DNA of 64,000 nucleotides from Saccoglossus kowalevskii (GCF_000003605.2 NW_003116954.1:55561-119560), one strand, 5' to 3'; positions 54,601 to 64,000 are shown, counted from the stretch's first letter. Notes: a model not told the origin generated them from the letters alone. Program-made: numbers and translations.

Positions 54601-57600
54601 TAGTGCTTATTATCTTAACACTACTGAATGCTCTTTTACTAGATACACATTTTTAAAGTGTTTATGATCACGGCACGTACAAAAGTATCCCAACTGAGAG
54701 CATGTTTGCAACTATGATATTTGCATATATTTGCTTAGTGATTGCACTTAACTTCTATTTTGAAAAGTGTTTCCACCAGAAATATGTACTGAGAAAAGTG
54801 CTTTAACCCAAACTGAATATTGACAAGCGATTTTTATTTCAAGCACGACCAAGAACTTTGCACTATTGTACAGTAATCATAACACACAATGAACAAGTCA
54901 AATAATCGAGTAAGTTTGAGTATAATATTAACAAAACAGACTTATATAGTTGTTGTAAAAAAAAATAATATTAATCGCACAAAGAAATGTCCTCGACGTA
55001 TATTCAGCTGAAAAAAAAGTATTTACTGAAATTCAAACCATTCGTTAAACTGCAGATACAATACCTAGTAATTGTGAACATTGACATTACAAAATAGATG
55101 ATTATTAAACTGAAACGAACAATAATAGCTTTAAACCTTCCTTCTTTGACATAAATGCCAACCGTTTCCCATGTGGTATTGTTGTTTCGAATACAGTCTA
55201 CCTGGGGACATTCTCGAGAAAAACAAATCGTTGAATGAGCGTGCGCGCGACCAGTTATTTGAACAAGTAACATATAATGATGTTAATCGCGCACACCGTC
55301 GTTTACGAAAAATATCTCAACATGTTTGCAAAGAGATAACAAACTAAATTATTTTCCAATATTTGTTTTCATAATGTATTTATTGTAATAATGGAATTTC
55401 TAGTTAGTAGCTAAATAGTAATGTGATATCAGAAACCATATTAGATGGCATTCAACATTGAAGCTTCGCAAATAGAATAATAGCTATGAAGAAAACGAAT
55501 CTAATGATTTGATCGCAGGGAATTACCGCATTAACGACTGATTGGTGCTGCGTCATTCAGCTTACTAAATCGAGCAAGGATAACAGCACAGTGCATGATT
55601 AACTCGATCGGTTATTATTATGAAAAATATATAAATATATAAAGCTGTTTATTATTGCAAATACTAAAATCAATTTATTGCTGAATGCACAGTATTTTCA
55701 GTGTTGACGTGTGTGAGCATTTTTTCTAATAAATAAGCTGCATATAGTCGATCATAAGCATTGCTATTATTATAGATGCATACCACAGACGGCATACAAA
55801 CGTGTCCTGTATATGAACACTTATATATTCGGTTGTTTTGGTTACTCTATCAACTTATTTGTCGTCTGTATAAACATTTATGAAATCTGCATAGTCGACG
55901 TGTTTTGGAAAGTGCTTCACGATAAAAGCATTTGGAAGTTGTATAGTTACTCTCATGAATACAGAAGTGCCTAATACATTATCACTTTGCCAAACATTTA
56001 TAGCCTGTTGTGTTTGTTGAAACATCGTGGACGAGTTTTTAAAGTGTTTCAAATTGAAAAAAAATGTTTAAGTCACATGTGAGAATCCTCAAATGTGACA
56101 GACACTACAATCGCCATTCACTAAATGAGGAGTATTAAAATCCATTAGATCACGAGGTACTCAATTCACCACGTGTGTCGATTTCCGGTTGTACTTTTAG
56201 GATCATAAGATCATATACCCGTAATTGTCTAGGAAAATCTAGGCTTCGGAAATATACCTAATTTGCATATATTCAAAATGGCCGTTTTGTGCATTTTTAC
56301 AACATGGAAAATATAACAATTAGGACATATCTTTAATTCTAGATGACATTTTTTATATATTTAAGTTGCTGCGATATGGTTTGGTGTGTGTGAATGTATG
56401 CGATTGTGAAACATTTGATTGATTAACAACCATTTGCATAAATCCAATATGGCCGTCAAAATAGTATCATTTAAATATGCAACCTCGGGCGGCCCCTCAG
56501 AGTCTGTTCCACTTAATGACTCCAAAAGCCACGCCGTCGGGTGAGGGGGGACTGTCACTTCTGGGGTACCAGAGTCCTGCATTCGGTATTGCTTTGGAAC
56601 CTGCCGAGTGATGGACGTAGGGGCAACGCATCGACTGTGTTGATGGGCGGACCTTGGTCCCCCGTGGGGTAGAGGCCTAAGTCCTTAGGGTAGGTAAATT
56701 TTATGCTCAACCTTTTCCACCTGACCAAGCGCTATCCGACCAGGCAGTGTTTGAGACCTAGCCAGCAGAGTCTGGAGTCAAATCTCGCGTTCTGATCAGA
56801 TCCTTCGGTTCCTTCCCCCAACCCTGGTACCACAATTTTGTTGGTTCAGTGGGGTGGGCAAAATGGGTGGCCGTGTTTATCAAATATTTTGACCGGTTAT
56901 TCGGAAAAATCCATGCATTGACTGCAGATGGCGATCCTCAACCTTTGAGTTGTGGCCAGCCCACTGAAACAAATTGTTTTGCGCCGCCAGCACTCTGAAG
57001 TCTCAATCGGGGAACGCACCAGCCTCCTAGACCCATTGACCGGTTGGTACAGGTGGGACCTGCGAGCCAGTTTGGCTTCTGCCAAGGGCAAGCGGTAATG
57101 ACCCCAAGCTGAGAAAACATAACGACCAAAGTCGGCACCCACTAGCCAGAAGTGGCCAGGAGGCAAGGTTCTGGGGGAGGGAAGAGTGGCGACGCTCCCG
57201 TTAGGAAGAAGGGACCAGGTGTTGGTCCCCCCTTTCTCTCTCTGGGGTCGCCTACCCAGCTCGCAGGGGAAGCAGGTTTGATGCTTCCACATGCGGTAAG
57301 GGGGATGGGCATAAGTTCGGCGGAAGGCTGAGTCAAAACATATCGACTTCTTACAGGCCTCACGAGGTCTCACCTCGCCGGAGGAGAGATCACCCAGATG
57401 TGGAACCATCGAACCCACAAATTCCAATCGCACTCATTGCGCCAGTGTATTTCAGTTTGGAGGCAGCGCGTAACCGATTCCTTGACTCTCCAGGTGGCGA
57501 TACACGGTTACAAGATCCTGCTGCAATCCCCACCCCCCTGGCACCAGCCCCCGTTCGAGGCACTACCAGGGGATCCCCACAAAGTGAGAGCAATTCGACA

Positions 57601-60600
57601 GGAGGTAGATAGTTTGCTTACAAAGGGCGCTATACACAGGATAGGGCACTCGGCATTAAGTCCGGGCTTCTACTCGCGAATATTGGTGGTTCCAAAGACT
57701 ATAACTGAGACTACGGGTGGCTGTGCCACATGGACTTAAGCATACCAAATCAATATGAGCTTCCTGGAAACTCCAAGCACCATATTATTCTCTNNNNNNN
57801 NNNNNNNNNNNNNNNNNNNNNNNNNNNNNNNNNNNNNNNNNNNNNNNNNNNNNNNNNNNNNNNNNNNNNNNNNNNNACCTTGAGGTTTTGCAGGGCTTCA
57901 TACGTATTCACCTGATTGTGGAAACAGGTGGTGCTACTGCTGTGCTGGTACACATCACAACGATACACATCAACGTGTACCTAGATGGCTGGTTGCTACA
58001 CAACCCAACAAGGGGTTAGTCAAGCAGTAAGGCTAACACCAGATTTTCTAGACCACTTGTGCTTCCTAGTAAATCGAAACCATCCTCAGCCAACAAAACA
58101 GTTGGTGTTCCTGACCAGGGAGTTCGACACAGAGGTCGGATTGGTATGGTCACCTCAGGCCCATTCATTGCCTAAATGACGTAGATGAACGCCTAGTCAG
58201 CATTCCCTCTGTGTCTCTCTGAGAAGTAATGCGGATCACCGGAATGATGTCAGCGGGCCGCAATGTAGTTCCCCCAGGTCGCGTTATGCAGCCACCCATT
58301 ATAGGATACTTTTGTCACAACCCCAGGGAACTGGAGAGGTGAGCAACACTCTCGGACCAAGCGAGGAATGCCTTGCCCTGGTGTTCGGCAATTGCCAACC
58401 TCAGGCAGGGGGTTTCCTTGGACCCACTCGCAACAGCTGTGACTCTGGAAACGGATACCTCCCTCACATGTTGGGGAGCGCACCTATTGCACCAAAAAGC
58501 CCAATGGAAAATATGGCCCCTGCATTAGATTCAGGACTGCCATATCAAATGGCTCGAACTGAAAGAAGTGTGCTTAGCACTACTTCACTTAGTTTGAGAC
58601 CACAGAGTCTTGCTTTGCACGGCCAACACATCGGTGGTCTCCTATAGCTACAAGGAGGGGGACCAGATCCCCATCATTGTCAGTCCTAGCAGAGAAAATT
58701 CTCCTTTAGTACCTGGAATACAATGTGGAGCTAGCCGCACACCACCTTCCAGGGGTGAGAAACAGTCAAGCGGATAGCCTCTCATGACGGCTCCATCACC
58801 AGAACACAGAGTGGCGGATACCCCAATGGGTAACCTTCAGACAGTGGGACGGTCCAATGTTAGACCTATTCCCCACACCCCAGAACACCAAGCTACTGAC
58901 GTATACAATATTCCTGCCGATGCCAGGAGCCTTTGTCGACCCCCGTGAACCCACATGGACGTGTAAGCCTTTCCTCCCTTCCTGCTATTCACCGGGTACT
59001 GGAGAAACTTCGACAGGAGCGCATCTGCACTTTGACGCCGGTAGCGCCCAATGGGCCAAGCAAGGTCTGCTTTCCACTACTGCTAGAAATGTTAGACGAA
59101 ACACCAGGGGTGCATCAGGACTTCCAAATCTGCTGTTCCAACTGGACGGTCCACTGCCTTTGAGCCCGGCAGTGTACCACATACATGCATCAAGGCTCTC
59201 GGTTGACTCACTCAGTGGGCTGCTAATTCCTGGCCAGGGCGAACAGGGATCCCACCAATACAGCCTATGCCTCGAAATGACGTGCGTACACTGATTGGTG
59301 TAGTGGAAGGGAGATCCATGCCATTTCTTTGTTGGCCAGACAGCTGACTTTTTGTCCATCGTTTGAACGAAATGGATTGTCCTTTCAGCGATTGTTGGCT
59401 ATAGGTCAGCCTTGTCACTATTGGGATTCTCTTGGAACTAGGCTAGCTGGTTGTCCTACCATTAGGAGACTATTAACTGTTTAATCAGAGGCCTAGAGCC
59501 CGAAACCAACCAATTGGAACTTCTCAGTTGTGCTGGTCGCTCTAAGCAGACTGCCCTTTGATGCTCTCGATCAGCACCACTCAAATTGTTGAGGTGGAAA
59601 ACAATCTTCCTACTCACCCTCGCCTCAAGTAGGCGTCAGGCTGAAGTAGGGGCCCTGTCATTCTCGGACGGGTGTGTCGTATTTAAGGAACAATCAAGTC
59701 GTGATAAAAACACGAATTGGGTTTCTCGCCAGGAAGCAAATCCCAGGACGCGATCCACAACAGATCGTCATTCCTGTAATGACTGACAAGGAGGCAGCCC
59801 CTGAATTTCTCTTGAGGATAGTGAGATGCAACTGCTCCACAGACTGTCGCAGTCTCAGATGTACCTGCAGAAAGCACAACTCTGAATGTTCTGCAGATTG
59901 TGGTCAATATCGAGGATCAGGATGCACAAATGTAGTCCAGATATCTGATGAAGATAGCGATGACGATTAGCAATTAAATTTTTAAACAATAAACTTTTGG
60001 ACAGAATTATAACTAATTAATACAGTTTGTTAAATCAATAACATAGTTTATAGAGTTGATATTTTACATTTAAATGGTCTATTGTGTATATAGTATAGCA
60101 AATTTGTAGATCCAACCAAGGTGTTTCATTCCTCTAGTTTTTTTTTTTTTTTTAGATGGGACGGCCATGTTAGATTCATACAGATGAAGCATCTGTCTAC
60201 CCAGGAAATCATGTATTTACATCTGTTCTGTACTGTACGATTATGTTTAAAATATGCTAGCATTCTAGCATCTTAAACTTATCACGTATGCCACATAGAA
60301 GAAAAGCCGGAAGAGAAGTTACATTAAATAATTATATTATCGCGGCCATATTGAATTTATGCTAATTTTCAGTTACCCAATCAACACATTTAGCACTCTC
60401 ATACCTTCCCTGACTCAAAACAGTACCATAGCATCATGAATTTTTAAAATACCCCATCTAGAATTAAAGATATGTCCAAATAGTTATATATTTCCATGTT
60501 GTAAAAATGTGCAAAACGGCCATTTTGAATATATGCAAATTAGGTATATTTTGGAAGCCTAGATTTTCCTAGACTTTTAGTATGTCAATCTAGATACCTT

Positions 60601-61481
60601 TCCGAAAAGCACTGTGAAGAAATTATTTCTGTTGCAATTTGTGACGGGTTGGCCCCCTTTTTTGCTAGAATGACTGGACTAATATATACTTTCCAAAAAT
60701 CAGACACATTTTCTTTAATAATTGCTGTATACTCGAGTGCCTTTGACTAATTTTGTTGATTCTTCGTAAAGTATTCTCATATTATTTGTCAATGTACAAA
60801 TTATTAAATTGAACTGCATCGTCATCAACAACATCCAAACTTGTTACAGATTAATTTGAGTCAGAGTGGTATATATTTTACTGAGTTGGAAACCACACCA
60901 CTGTTTAGATTTTTTCTAAAATTGATAAAATGCTCAATTATATATTTAAATTGTGGTGTATATAAAAATGTTGGTGTATATAAAATAATCCGTTGCTATT
61001 AATTAATTTGTTTAAAGAATAGTTACATGTATTATTTCTATTTTGGTGGATTGATTTCATGGATAACATTCACCTGTTAAAAAGTTAATTGCGATGTGAT
61101 TCACTTTTGACGATTTGTGGGACAATATGCATTTTAATGTATTGATGTATGCGGAGAGGATGTTTAAAAGTTGAACTCTATAAAGATGTGGTGCGTTTGG
61201 TGTGTTTAGTATCTAAAGAAAGTCAATATTAGAATTATGATTTGTTTAAAATTGTCCATGAAATACCAATCATGATACAAATCAAACATCAACAATACTA
61301 TTTTGGTTTTGAATATTTTTTATAACAAATTGAATGGCATGATGATCTCTATTACTAGGATGCAGTGAAATGTTTGGATTTTTATGTCACAACCGTAAAT
61401 GCATAAGTAATTCCTCCGTGTGTGATGGAAACAAAGATTGTCGTGAAGCAGAAGATGAAGATATGTTGTTGTGTACGAATC
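42172..61481 (+). CDS. DEG/ENaC-type channel with LDLa array, 5' part, 12 exons
   Basis: Partial gene. The twelve exons detailed separately join to 596 codons plus one base: a cytosolic N terminus, TM1 and start of the ectodomain, then eleven LDLa modules. All introns are GT-AG and all interrupt codons after the first base, so every module exon can be duplicated or skipped without a frameshift. The DEG/ENaC assignment rests on HG before TM1 (61-62), TM1 at about 77-99, and FPSVTLCN at 119-126. Members of the family are trimeric sodium-permeable channels gated by acid, peptides or force. The cysteine-rich palm and TM2 with its selectivity filter are not in the window and should follow downstream. 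The module array is very unusual for this family. The alternative is a chimeric gene model of two neighbours, but the uniform phases and lack of any intervening stop or start make one transcript likely. Confidence 0.8.
43587..43703 (+). CDS. channel exon 2: LDLa module 1
   Basis: Phase 1-1 exon of 117 bp (residues 156-194) with six cysteines. It starts CSENDIAC and ends with the acidic [11 protein letters not shown], a usable calcium site. Cysteine 1-2 spacing is six residues, as in classical LDLa. The acceptor TCACAAG and donor GTAAGT are good. It follows the channel's post-TM1 segment directly, which places the array about 35 residues after the FPSVTLCN motif. Confidence 0.9.
44976..45025. 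other. assembly gap (50 N)
   Basis: A run of 50 N in the intron before LDLa module 2, followed by a TA microsatellite. The round size suggests an arbitrary placeholder, so the true missing length is unknown and could hide another module exon. Confidence 0.95.
45065..45181 (+). CDS. channel exon 3: LDLa module 2
   Basis: Phase 1-1 exon of 117 bp (residues 195-233). [16 protein letters not shown] and [15 protein letters not shown] give a textbook LDLa module with six-residue first spacing and an intact DxxDC...DE calcium signature. Donor GTATGT. Confidence 0.92.
45473..45604 (+). CDS. channel exon 4: LDLa module 3
   Basis: Phase 1-1 exon of 132 bp (residues 234-277), the longest module. It has [16 protein letters not shown] and [18 protein letters not shown]. 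The last loop has 11 residues instead of eight, yet keeps SDE. The donor is C|GTAAGT, and a long open frame continues into the intron, which should not be mistaken for a separate gene. Confidence 0.92.
46113..46238 (+). CDS. channel exon 5: LDLa module 4, atypical
   Basis: Phase 1-1 exon of 126 bp (residues 278-319). All six cysteines are kept ([16 protein letters not shown]), but the fourth loop is longer (AHALFWNIC) and the usual DC...SDE acidic cluster is replaced by [11 protein letters not shown]. The calcium site is probably weak or lost. Donor T|GTGAGT. Confidence 0.85.
46992..47108 (+). CDS. channel exon 6: LDLa module 5
   Basis: Phase 1-1 exon of 117 bp (residues 320-358). It is the first module of a variant type: only four residues separate the first two cysteines (CPDFTC) and ten the last two ([12 protein letters not shown]), against six and eight in modules 1, 2 and 4. 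Donor C|GTGAGT. Confidence 0.9.
47770..47886 (+). CDS. channel exon 7: LDLa module 6
   Basis: Phase 1-1 exon of 117 bp (residues 359-397). It has the same variant spacing as module 5 (CPYFKC...[12 protein letters not shown]). The exon start ATACATGTCC is identical to that of the preceding exon, consistent with a recent tandem exon duplication. Confidence 0.9.
49712..49828 (+). CDS. channel exon 8: LDLa module 7
   Basis: Phase 1-1 exon of 117 bp (residues 398-436). Variant spacing: [31 protein letters not shown]. The preceding 1.8-kb intron shows no further module on either strand. Donor C|GTGAGT. Confidence 0.9.
50905..51125 (-). mobile_element. LINE ORF1-like relic in intron
   Basis: On the minus strand one frame reads coiled-coil-like sequence ([15 protein letters not shown], then [15 protein letters not shown]) followed by [16 protein letters not shown], a stop, then [16 protein letters not shown]. 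The (R/C)xNLIIHGI block after a coiled coil is typical of ORF1 proteins of non-LTR retrotransposons. Only this piece is visible, with at least one in-frame stop. It is a decayed, truncated copy lying antisense in the intron between modules 7 and 8. Confidence 0.55.
51315..51431 (+). CDS. channel exon 9: LDLa module 8
   Basis: Phase 1-1 exon of 117 bp (residues 437-475). Variant spacing with the most canonical calcium signature of the set: [17 protein letters not shown]. Donor T|GTAAGC. Confidence 0.92.
52786..52908 (+). CDS. channel exon 10: LDLa module 9
   Basis: Phase 1-1 exon of 123 bp (residues 476-516). CSGVVC keeps the four-residue first spacing, while the last loop is stretched to 12 residues ([14 protein letters not shown]). 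DGRMDC and DED are kept. Donor C|GTAAGT. Confidence 0.9.
54083..54199 (+). CDS. channel exon 11: LDLa module 10
   Basis: Phase 1-1 exon of 117 bp (residues 517-555). Variant spacing: [31 protein letters not shown], with a strongly acidic last loop. Donor A|GTGAGT. It precedes the largest intron (7.2 kb), which is filled with repeats. Confidence 0.9.
54470..55245 (+). repeat. long dispersed repeat, copy 2
   Basis: Direct-orientation copy of 39480-40225, in the intron after exon 11. The left part shows degenerate units of about 95 bp around AGTGTTTATTATCACAGCAC. The right part keeps CAGCTGAA, CTGAAATTCAAACCATT, AATTGTGAACATTGACA and TGTGGTATTG in the same order. Confidence 0.75.
56227..56345 (+). 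repeat. left terminal inverted repeat of composite element
   Basis: It starts GTCTAGGAAAATCTAGGCTT and ends TTTAATTCTAGATG. It matches the reverse complement of 60455-60574 with only a handful of mismatches. Weaker inverted similarity continues inward to about 56455 (block AATATGGCCG). Confidence 0.9.
57794..57876. other. assembly gap (83 N)
   Basis: A run of 83 N inside the reverse transcriptase part of the fossil retroelement. It probably reflects a repeat-induced assembly break. Confidence 0.95.
59785..59970 (+). pseudogene. CxC-type cysteine-rich coding tail
   Basis: The frame ends in a TAG at 59968-59970 and contains [26 protein letters not shown] and an acidic tail DEDSDDD. This Tesmin/TSO1-like CxC cysteine cluster is familiar as the C terminus of repeat-borne proteins in many invertebrate genomes. 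It is not a usual DIRS part, so it probably comes from the element that owns the flanking inverted repeats. The AT-rich sequence after the stop, with AATAAA at 59988-59993, may be that element's 3' end. No promoter or upstream part of this protein is recognised. Confidence 0.5.
60455..60574 (-). repeat. right terminal inverted repeat of composite element
   Basis: Reverse complement of the left repeat, ending AAGCCTAGATTTTCCTAGAC. ACTTTTAG follows immediately and also occurs about 30 bp before the left repeat. I cannot confirm it as a target-site duplication. Confidence 0.9.
61359..61481 (+). CDS. channel exon 12: LDLa module 11
   Basis: Phase 1-1 exon of 123 bp (residues 556-596). CSEMFGFLC gives a seven-residue first spacing, like the classical modules, while the last loop ([12 protein letters not shown]) has ten residues, like the variant ones. 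DGNKDC is kept. The donor C|GTAAGT opens an intron that does not close within the window, so the gene continues to the right. Confidence 0.9.
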
Positions 61482-63752
61482 GTAAGTATGCAAATAGGCA
61501 GGCTAAATTTAAATTATCAAATATTTCAATATTTTGACTTGCGTATTCGTATATATTAGTTCATCAACTGTGTGTCTCACCAATCGTCTACACTTTCGTG
61601 TGATTACACCCATCTTATATATTTTGGGGGCATTTCCATGCTTAATAATGTGCTGTATACATATGATGATAGACAATTTCGATTAAGTGAGGGTATTCGA
61701 AAGCAATATTCCCCTGTCGAAGATCGGTCTGTCGATGTGAGCTACGAAATAAAGAAATTCGAGTTGAAAATCGAATCGTTCGATTTTTGCGGCAGACGTT
61801 CGACGCGCGTCTTTCATGCATCTCGCGAGATCTCGCAGTTGAACGGAAAATCACCTATTAGAGGATGGATTTTTGAGAGCCTATCAAAGTATTTAAAAGC
61901 TTGTGTTATTATGACATCAATTATAGGATATTGTTCATTCATCGTATATGTTCATTGCATAATCTTTATCAGATAATAGCATTTTAACTATGTGTGGAGT
62001 CATGTGAAGAACACCGCGCCCTCTGTCGTCGAAGTTGGAGTTATTTGTGGGTACCCCTATGGAATTGTTATTTCTTTTGTTTCGCTTTAAGTATACAAGT
62101 ATTTCATGTACTTTGCCGGCTTTTGACGAAAGTTGTTTGCTAGTAGTCGACCTATTTGGTATTGTAATACACAACTTAAACAGGTTGATTCTCCCAAATC
62201 TTGTTTACCCGTATAGTGCAAACTGGCTCCTCTTTCATCACCCATAAAAAGAACCTGTTACAATATCTACTCACCTCAGCAAAATTAGATATGTTGGACG
62301 CAGGGTGGGGATGCATATGCTGGACAGACATGGAATCAGAATGCAGATATTTTATTACATTATTTGGAAAGAACAGAAAATGGTTAGGTTAGGTCTAGAG
62401 GCCTGTTTGCAAACAATTCAGGCAGAACGGTTAGCTACTATGGTTCAGAAAAATATGAGAATGGAGTCACCATTCTTGAACCAGTTGGTGTTCTAGAGTG
62501 TCGATCAGAACATTATTCTAGAATACAAGCTCATCGGGCAGAATGTAAAATAAACTCAGAACAAGACAAAGTATATCTTGCTATTTGGCCATTTATATGT
62601 ATATATATGCTATTTTCATTTAGTTTTGAGTTGTATGGAGATTTGTTCTATGTCTACTGCATGGCATCAAATGTAGTACGTAGTTGTGTGAAAACTGTAG
62701 ACCTGCTGTCATGAAATAAAATAAATGTAATTATTATGCTATCTACACCAACAGCAATATAATTTAGCAATCGTTATTTTAGCATTCGGCAACGAACAAA
62801 TTACGTCATCAGCAAAAAATGCATCCCATTTTATTTATGACATTCAAATACATTCAGTCGTTGTCATAATAACTGTAAAAAACACATGGCCATGTTATAG
62901 CTGTTTGTTTTATACAACATCTCTTTGAGTTTGAATATATTGTGCAAGATTACTTTCGGATGTTTTAAGACCAGTTACATCGTACATTACACAATTAATG
63001 CAATAAATTATGTGTTTCTATGAACAAAATTCAAAACAAAACGTTCATACGTAACACATTGTGAGCAGCTCATATACAACATCACATACACTAGTGGGTT
63101 CTCAGTGATTTTCATTTATCTTGTTTTCGTTATTTGAGACTCGGTGCGAGTAAATTACAATACATTTTATTTGTTCATTTCCAACTAAACGCAATTGAAC
63201 AGTGGTACCTAAGGTACTGGACAATAAGTACAGAGGGGTAGGCCGGTATTTTTTTAAGGTCGCGTACATGAAAATATTTGACCCTTCAAAAACATTTGCA
63301 AATCTTCCATTGAATGGTGCATGCAAAATTGTGACCCCCTACTTCTAAGTGTAAGGATAATACATGTATTAAAACTGTATATACATACTAATTAATGCTC
63401 CACTACACAGCTAGCCCAGCTATCATAGAGAGGGGAACAATATATGATACTGTGTATGTTCCATATTCGGGTGATACATACACAATTGTATTGGTTTTGA
63501 CTGAGAATCAGCCAATTTTTGCTGGTCTAATGAATTCTAGTAATAATTTCAAAAGTATCGAGAAGCATTTTATCTAAAGCTTGTTAGAAGATTTGCCCAC
63601 CACACAGTGTAAATATATGTTAATGAAAAAAAAAATCTCATTCACCAAATCATCTTCAGTGTATTTCTCTCTTGAATCAGTATTGAATAAAATAAGATAT
63701 ATGATTGAAAACATTAAACATATCAAAAATAAACAAGATATACTCAGTCAGC
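61482..63752. other. start of next intron, no exon seen
   Basis: No further LDLa or channel exon was found to the window end. A CpG-rich patch at about 61730-61850 includes TCTCGCGAGA (61821-61830). Short open frames at 62200-62500 have protein-like composition in places but no recognisable domain. Confidence 0.5.
61821..61830. promoter_or_regulatory. TCTCGCGAGA palindrome
   Basis: Exact match to the CGCG element bound by BANP in vertebrates, inside a local CpG-rich patch in an otherwise AT-rich intron. It could mark a cryptic or alternative promoter. The motif is short, so chance is possible. Confidence 0.35.
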
Positions 63753-63935
63753 TTTATTAGTCTCTGTTGGAACAAAGTTCAAAACGAGGACTTATTATTC
63801 GGTCTTTGTCCGTCCAGAGTCATATTTCAGGATCCTGTGGACCAACTCTGTTCATCCTTCGCATGTACCTAGTACTTTACCTGAGACATACGCATGTGGG
63901 TCATCATCGTAGCTTTAGATATAACTTAAGTTTTT
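63753..63935 (-). mobile_element. short interspersed repeat with 3' hairpin, copy 2
   Basis: Reverse-orientation, diverged copy of the element at 24292-24502. On the minus strand it reads GGTCCACAGGATCCTGAAAT, ACGGACAAAGACCGAATAAT, then the imperfect hairpin ending AACAGAGACTAATAAA. The 5' limit is uncertain. Confidence 0.65.
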
Positions 63936-64000
63936 AACATGTCATTCAATGGAAATACAATTGCTGAATGAATAATAAGATTAGGTGTTTGTTGAGGCAA

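Larger units (their letters stand above)
56227..60574 (+). mobile_element. composite fossil: TIR element holding DIRS-type retroelement remains
   Basis: A 4.3-kb insertion in the large intron, bounded by inverted repeats of about 120 bp. A GC-rich core (about 56480 to 59785) carries remains of a DIRS-type tyrosine-recombinase retroelement in plus orientation: reverse transcriptase (about 57500-58170, interrupted by the N gap), RNase H (about 58430-58780) and tyrosine recombinase (about 58850-59780). The core is a broken fossil, with at least about five breaks. Between the core and the right repeat lies a short cysteine-rich coding tail, annotated separately. DIRS elements themselves have inverted ends, so the repeats may be its own. 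The sharp change in base composition at both edges of the core instead suggests a DIRS copy inside another element. The closely matching outer repeats argue for moderate age. Confidence 0.7.

Noticed and set aside
56897-57433. Minus-strand 178-codon open frame
   Set aside because: It lies in the GC-rich fossil element, opposite to its coding direction, and shows no recognisable domain.
61572-61976. A 134-codon open frame as a gene
   Set aside because: It has no family match or motif. The CpG-rich patch within it is better treated as a possible regulatory site.
62012-62030. CGCGCCCTCTGTCG as a CTCF site
   Set aside because: Only the first ten bases fit the motif and the rest diverges, so it is too weak to annotate.

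Overview
The window looks like draft-assembly sequence from an invertebrate bilaterian animal. By eye it is about two-thirds A+T, coding exons are sparse, introns are large, and there are two runs of N (44976-45025 and 57794-57876). A receptor resembling vertebrate GPR21/GPR52, a degenerin/ENaC-type channel gene with class A LDL-receptor (LDLa) modules, and a DIRS-type retroelement would fit a hemichordate, echinoderm, cephalochordate or lophotrochozoan. I cannot fix the species from sequence alone.

Two host genes are supported. The first (21093-22190, + strand) is an intronless rhodopsin-class GPCR of 365 residues, most like GPR21/GPR52, with an RFX-type X-box about 430 bp upstream of its ATG. 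The second starts at 42172 (+ strand) and runs past the last exon seen, at 61481. Exon 1 encodes the cytosolic N terminus, TM1 and the post-TM1 motif of a DEG/ENaC channel. It is followed by eleven consecutive exons, each encoding exactly one LDLa module and each bounded by phase-1 introns. The remaining extracellular palm and TM2 must lie beyond the right edge. The LDLa array sits where the channel's extracellular finger region normally begins, so the predicted product is a channel with a large cysteine-rich, probably calcium-binding ectodomain. The modules fall into two spacing subfamilies, which suggests exon duplication. I consider this gene the most interesting item in the window.

The rest is repeats and relics. 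From left to right: a 56-bp minisatellite with an apparent dimeric higher-order structure (262-911); a long gene-poor stretch; two inverted copies of one MITE family (about 11.8-12.4 kb); a tandem array of about 300-345 bp units (14.3-15.1 kb); a hairpin-ended short interspersed repeat (24.3 kb, with a second copy in reverse at 63.8 kb); a decayed LINE-like relic carrying a 2A-like GDIETNPG motif and a coiled-coil stretch (29.3-30.3 kb); unidentified minus-strand coding-like fragments (33.8-37 kb); a 290-bp repeat in two copies (35.1 and 37.9 kb); a long dispersed repeat in two copies (39.5 and 54.5 kb, the second in the last intron of the channel gene); and a LINE ORF1-like relic on the minus strand in another intron of that gene.

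The 7.2-kb intron after exon 11 holds a composite fossil (56227-60574). A GC-rich, broken DIRS-type retroelement with reverse transcriptase, RNase H and tyrosine recombinase remains lies inside well-preserved terminal inverted repeats of about 120 bp. A cysteine-rich CxC-type coding tail lies between it and the right repeat.
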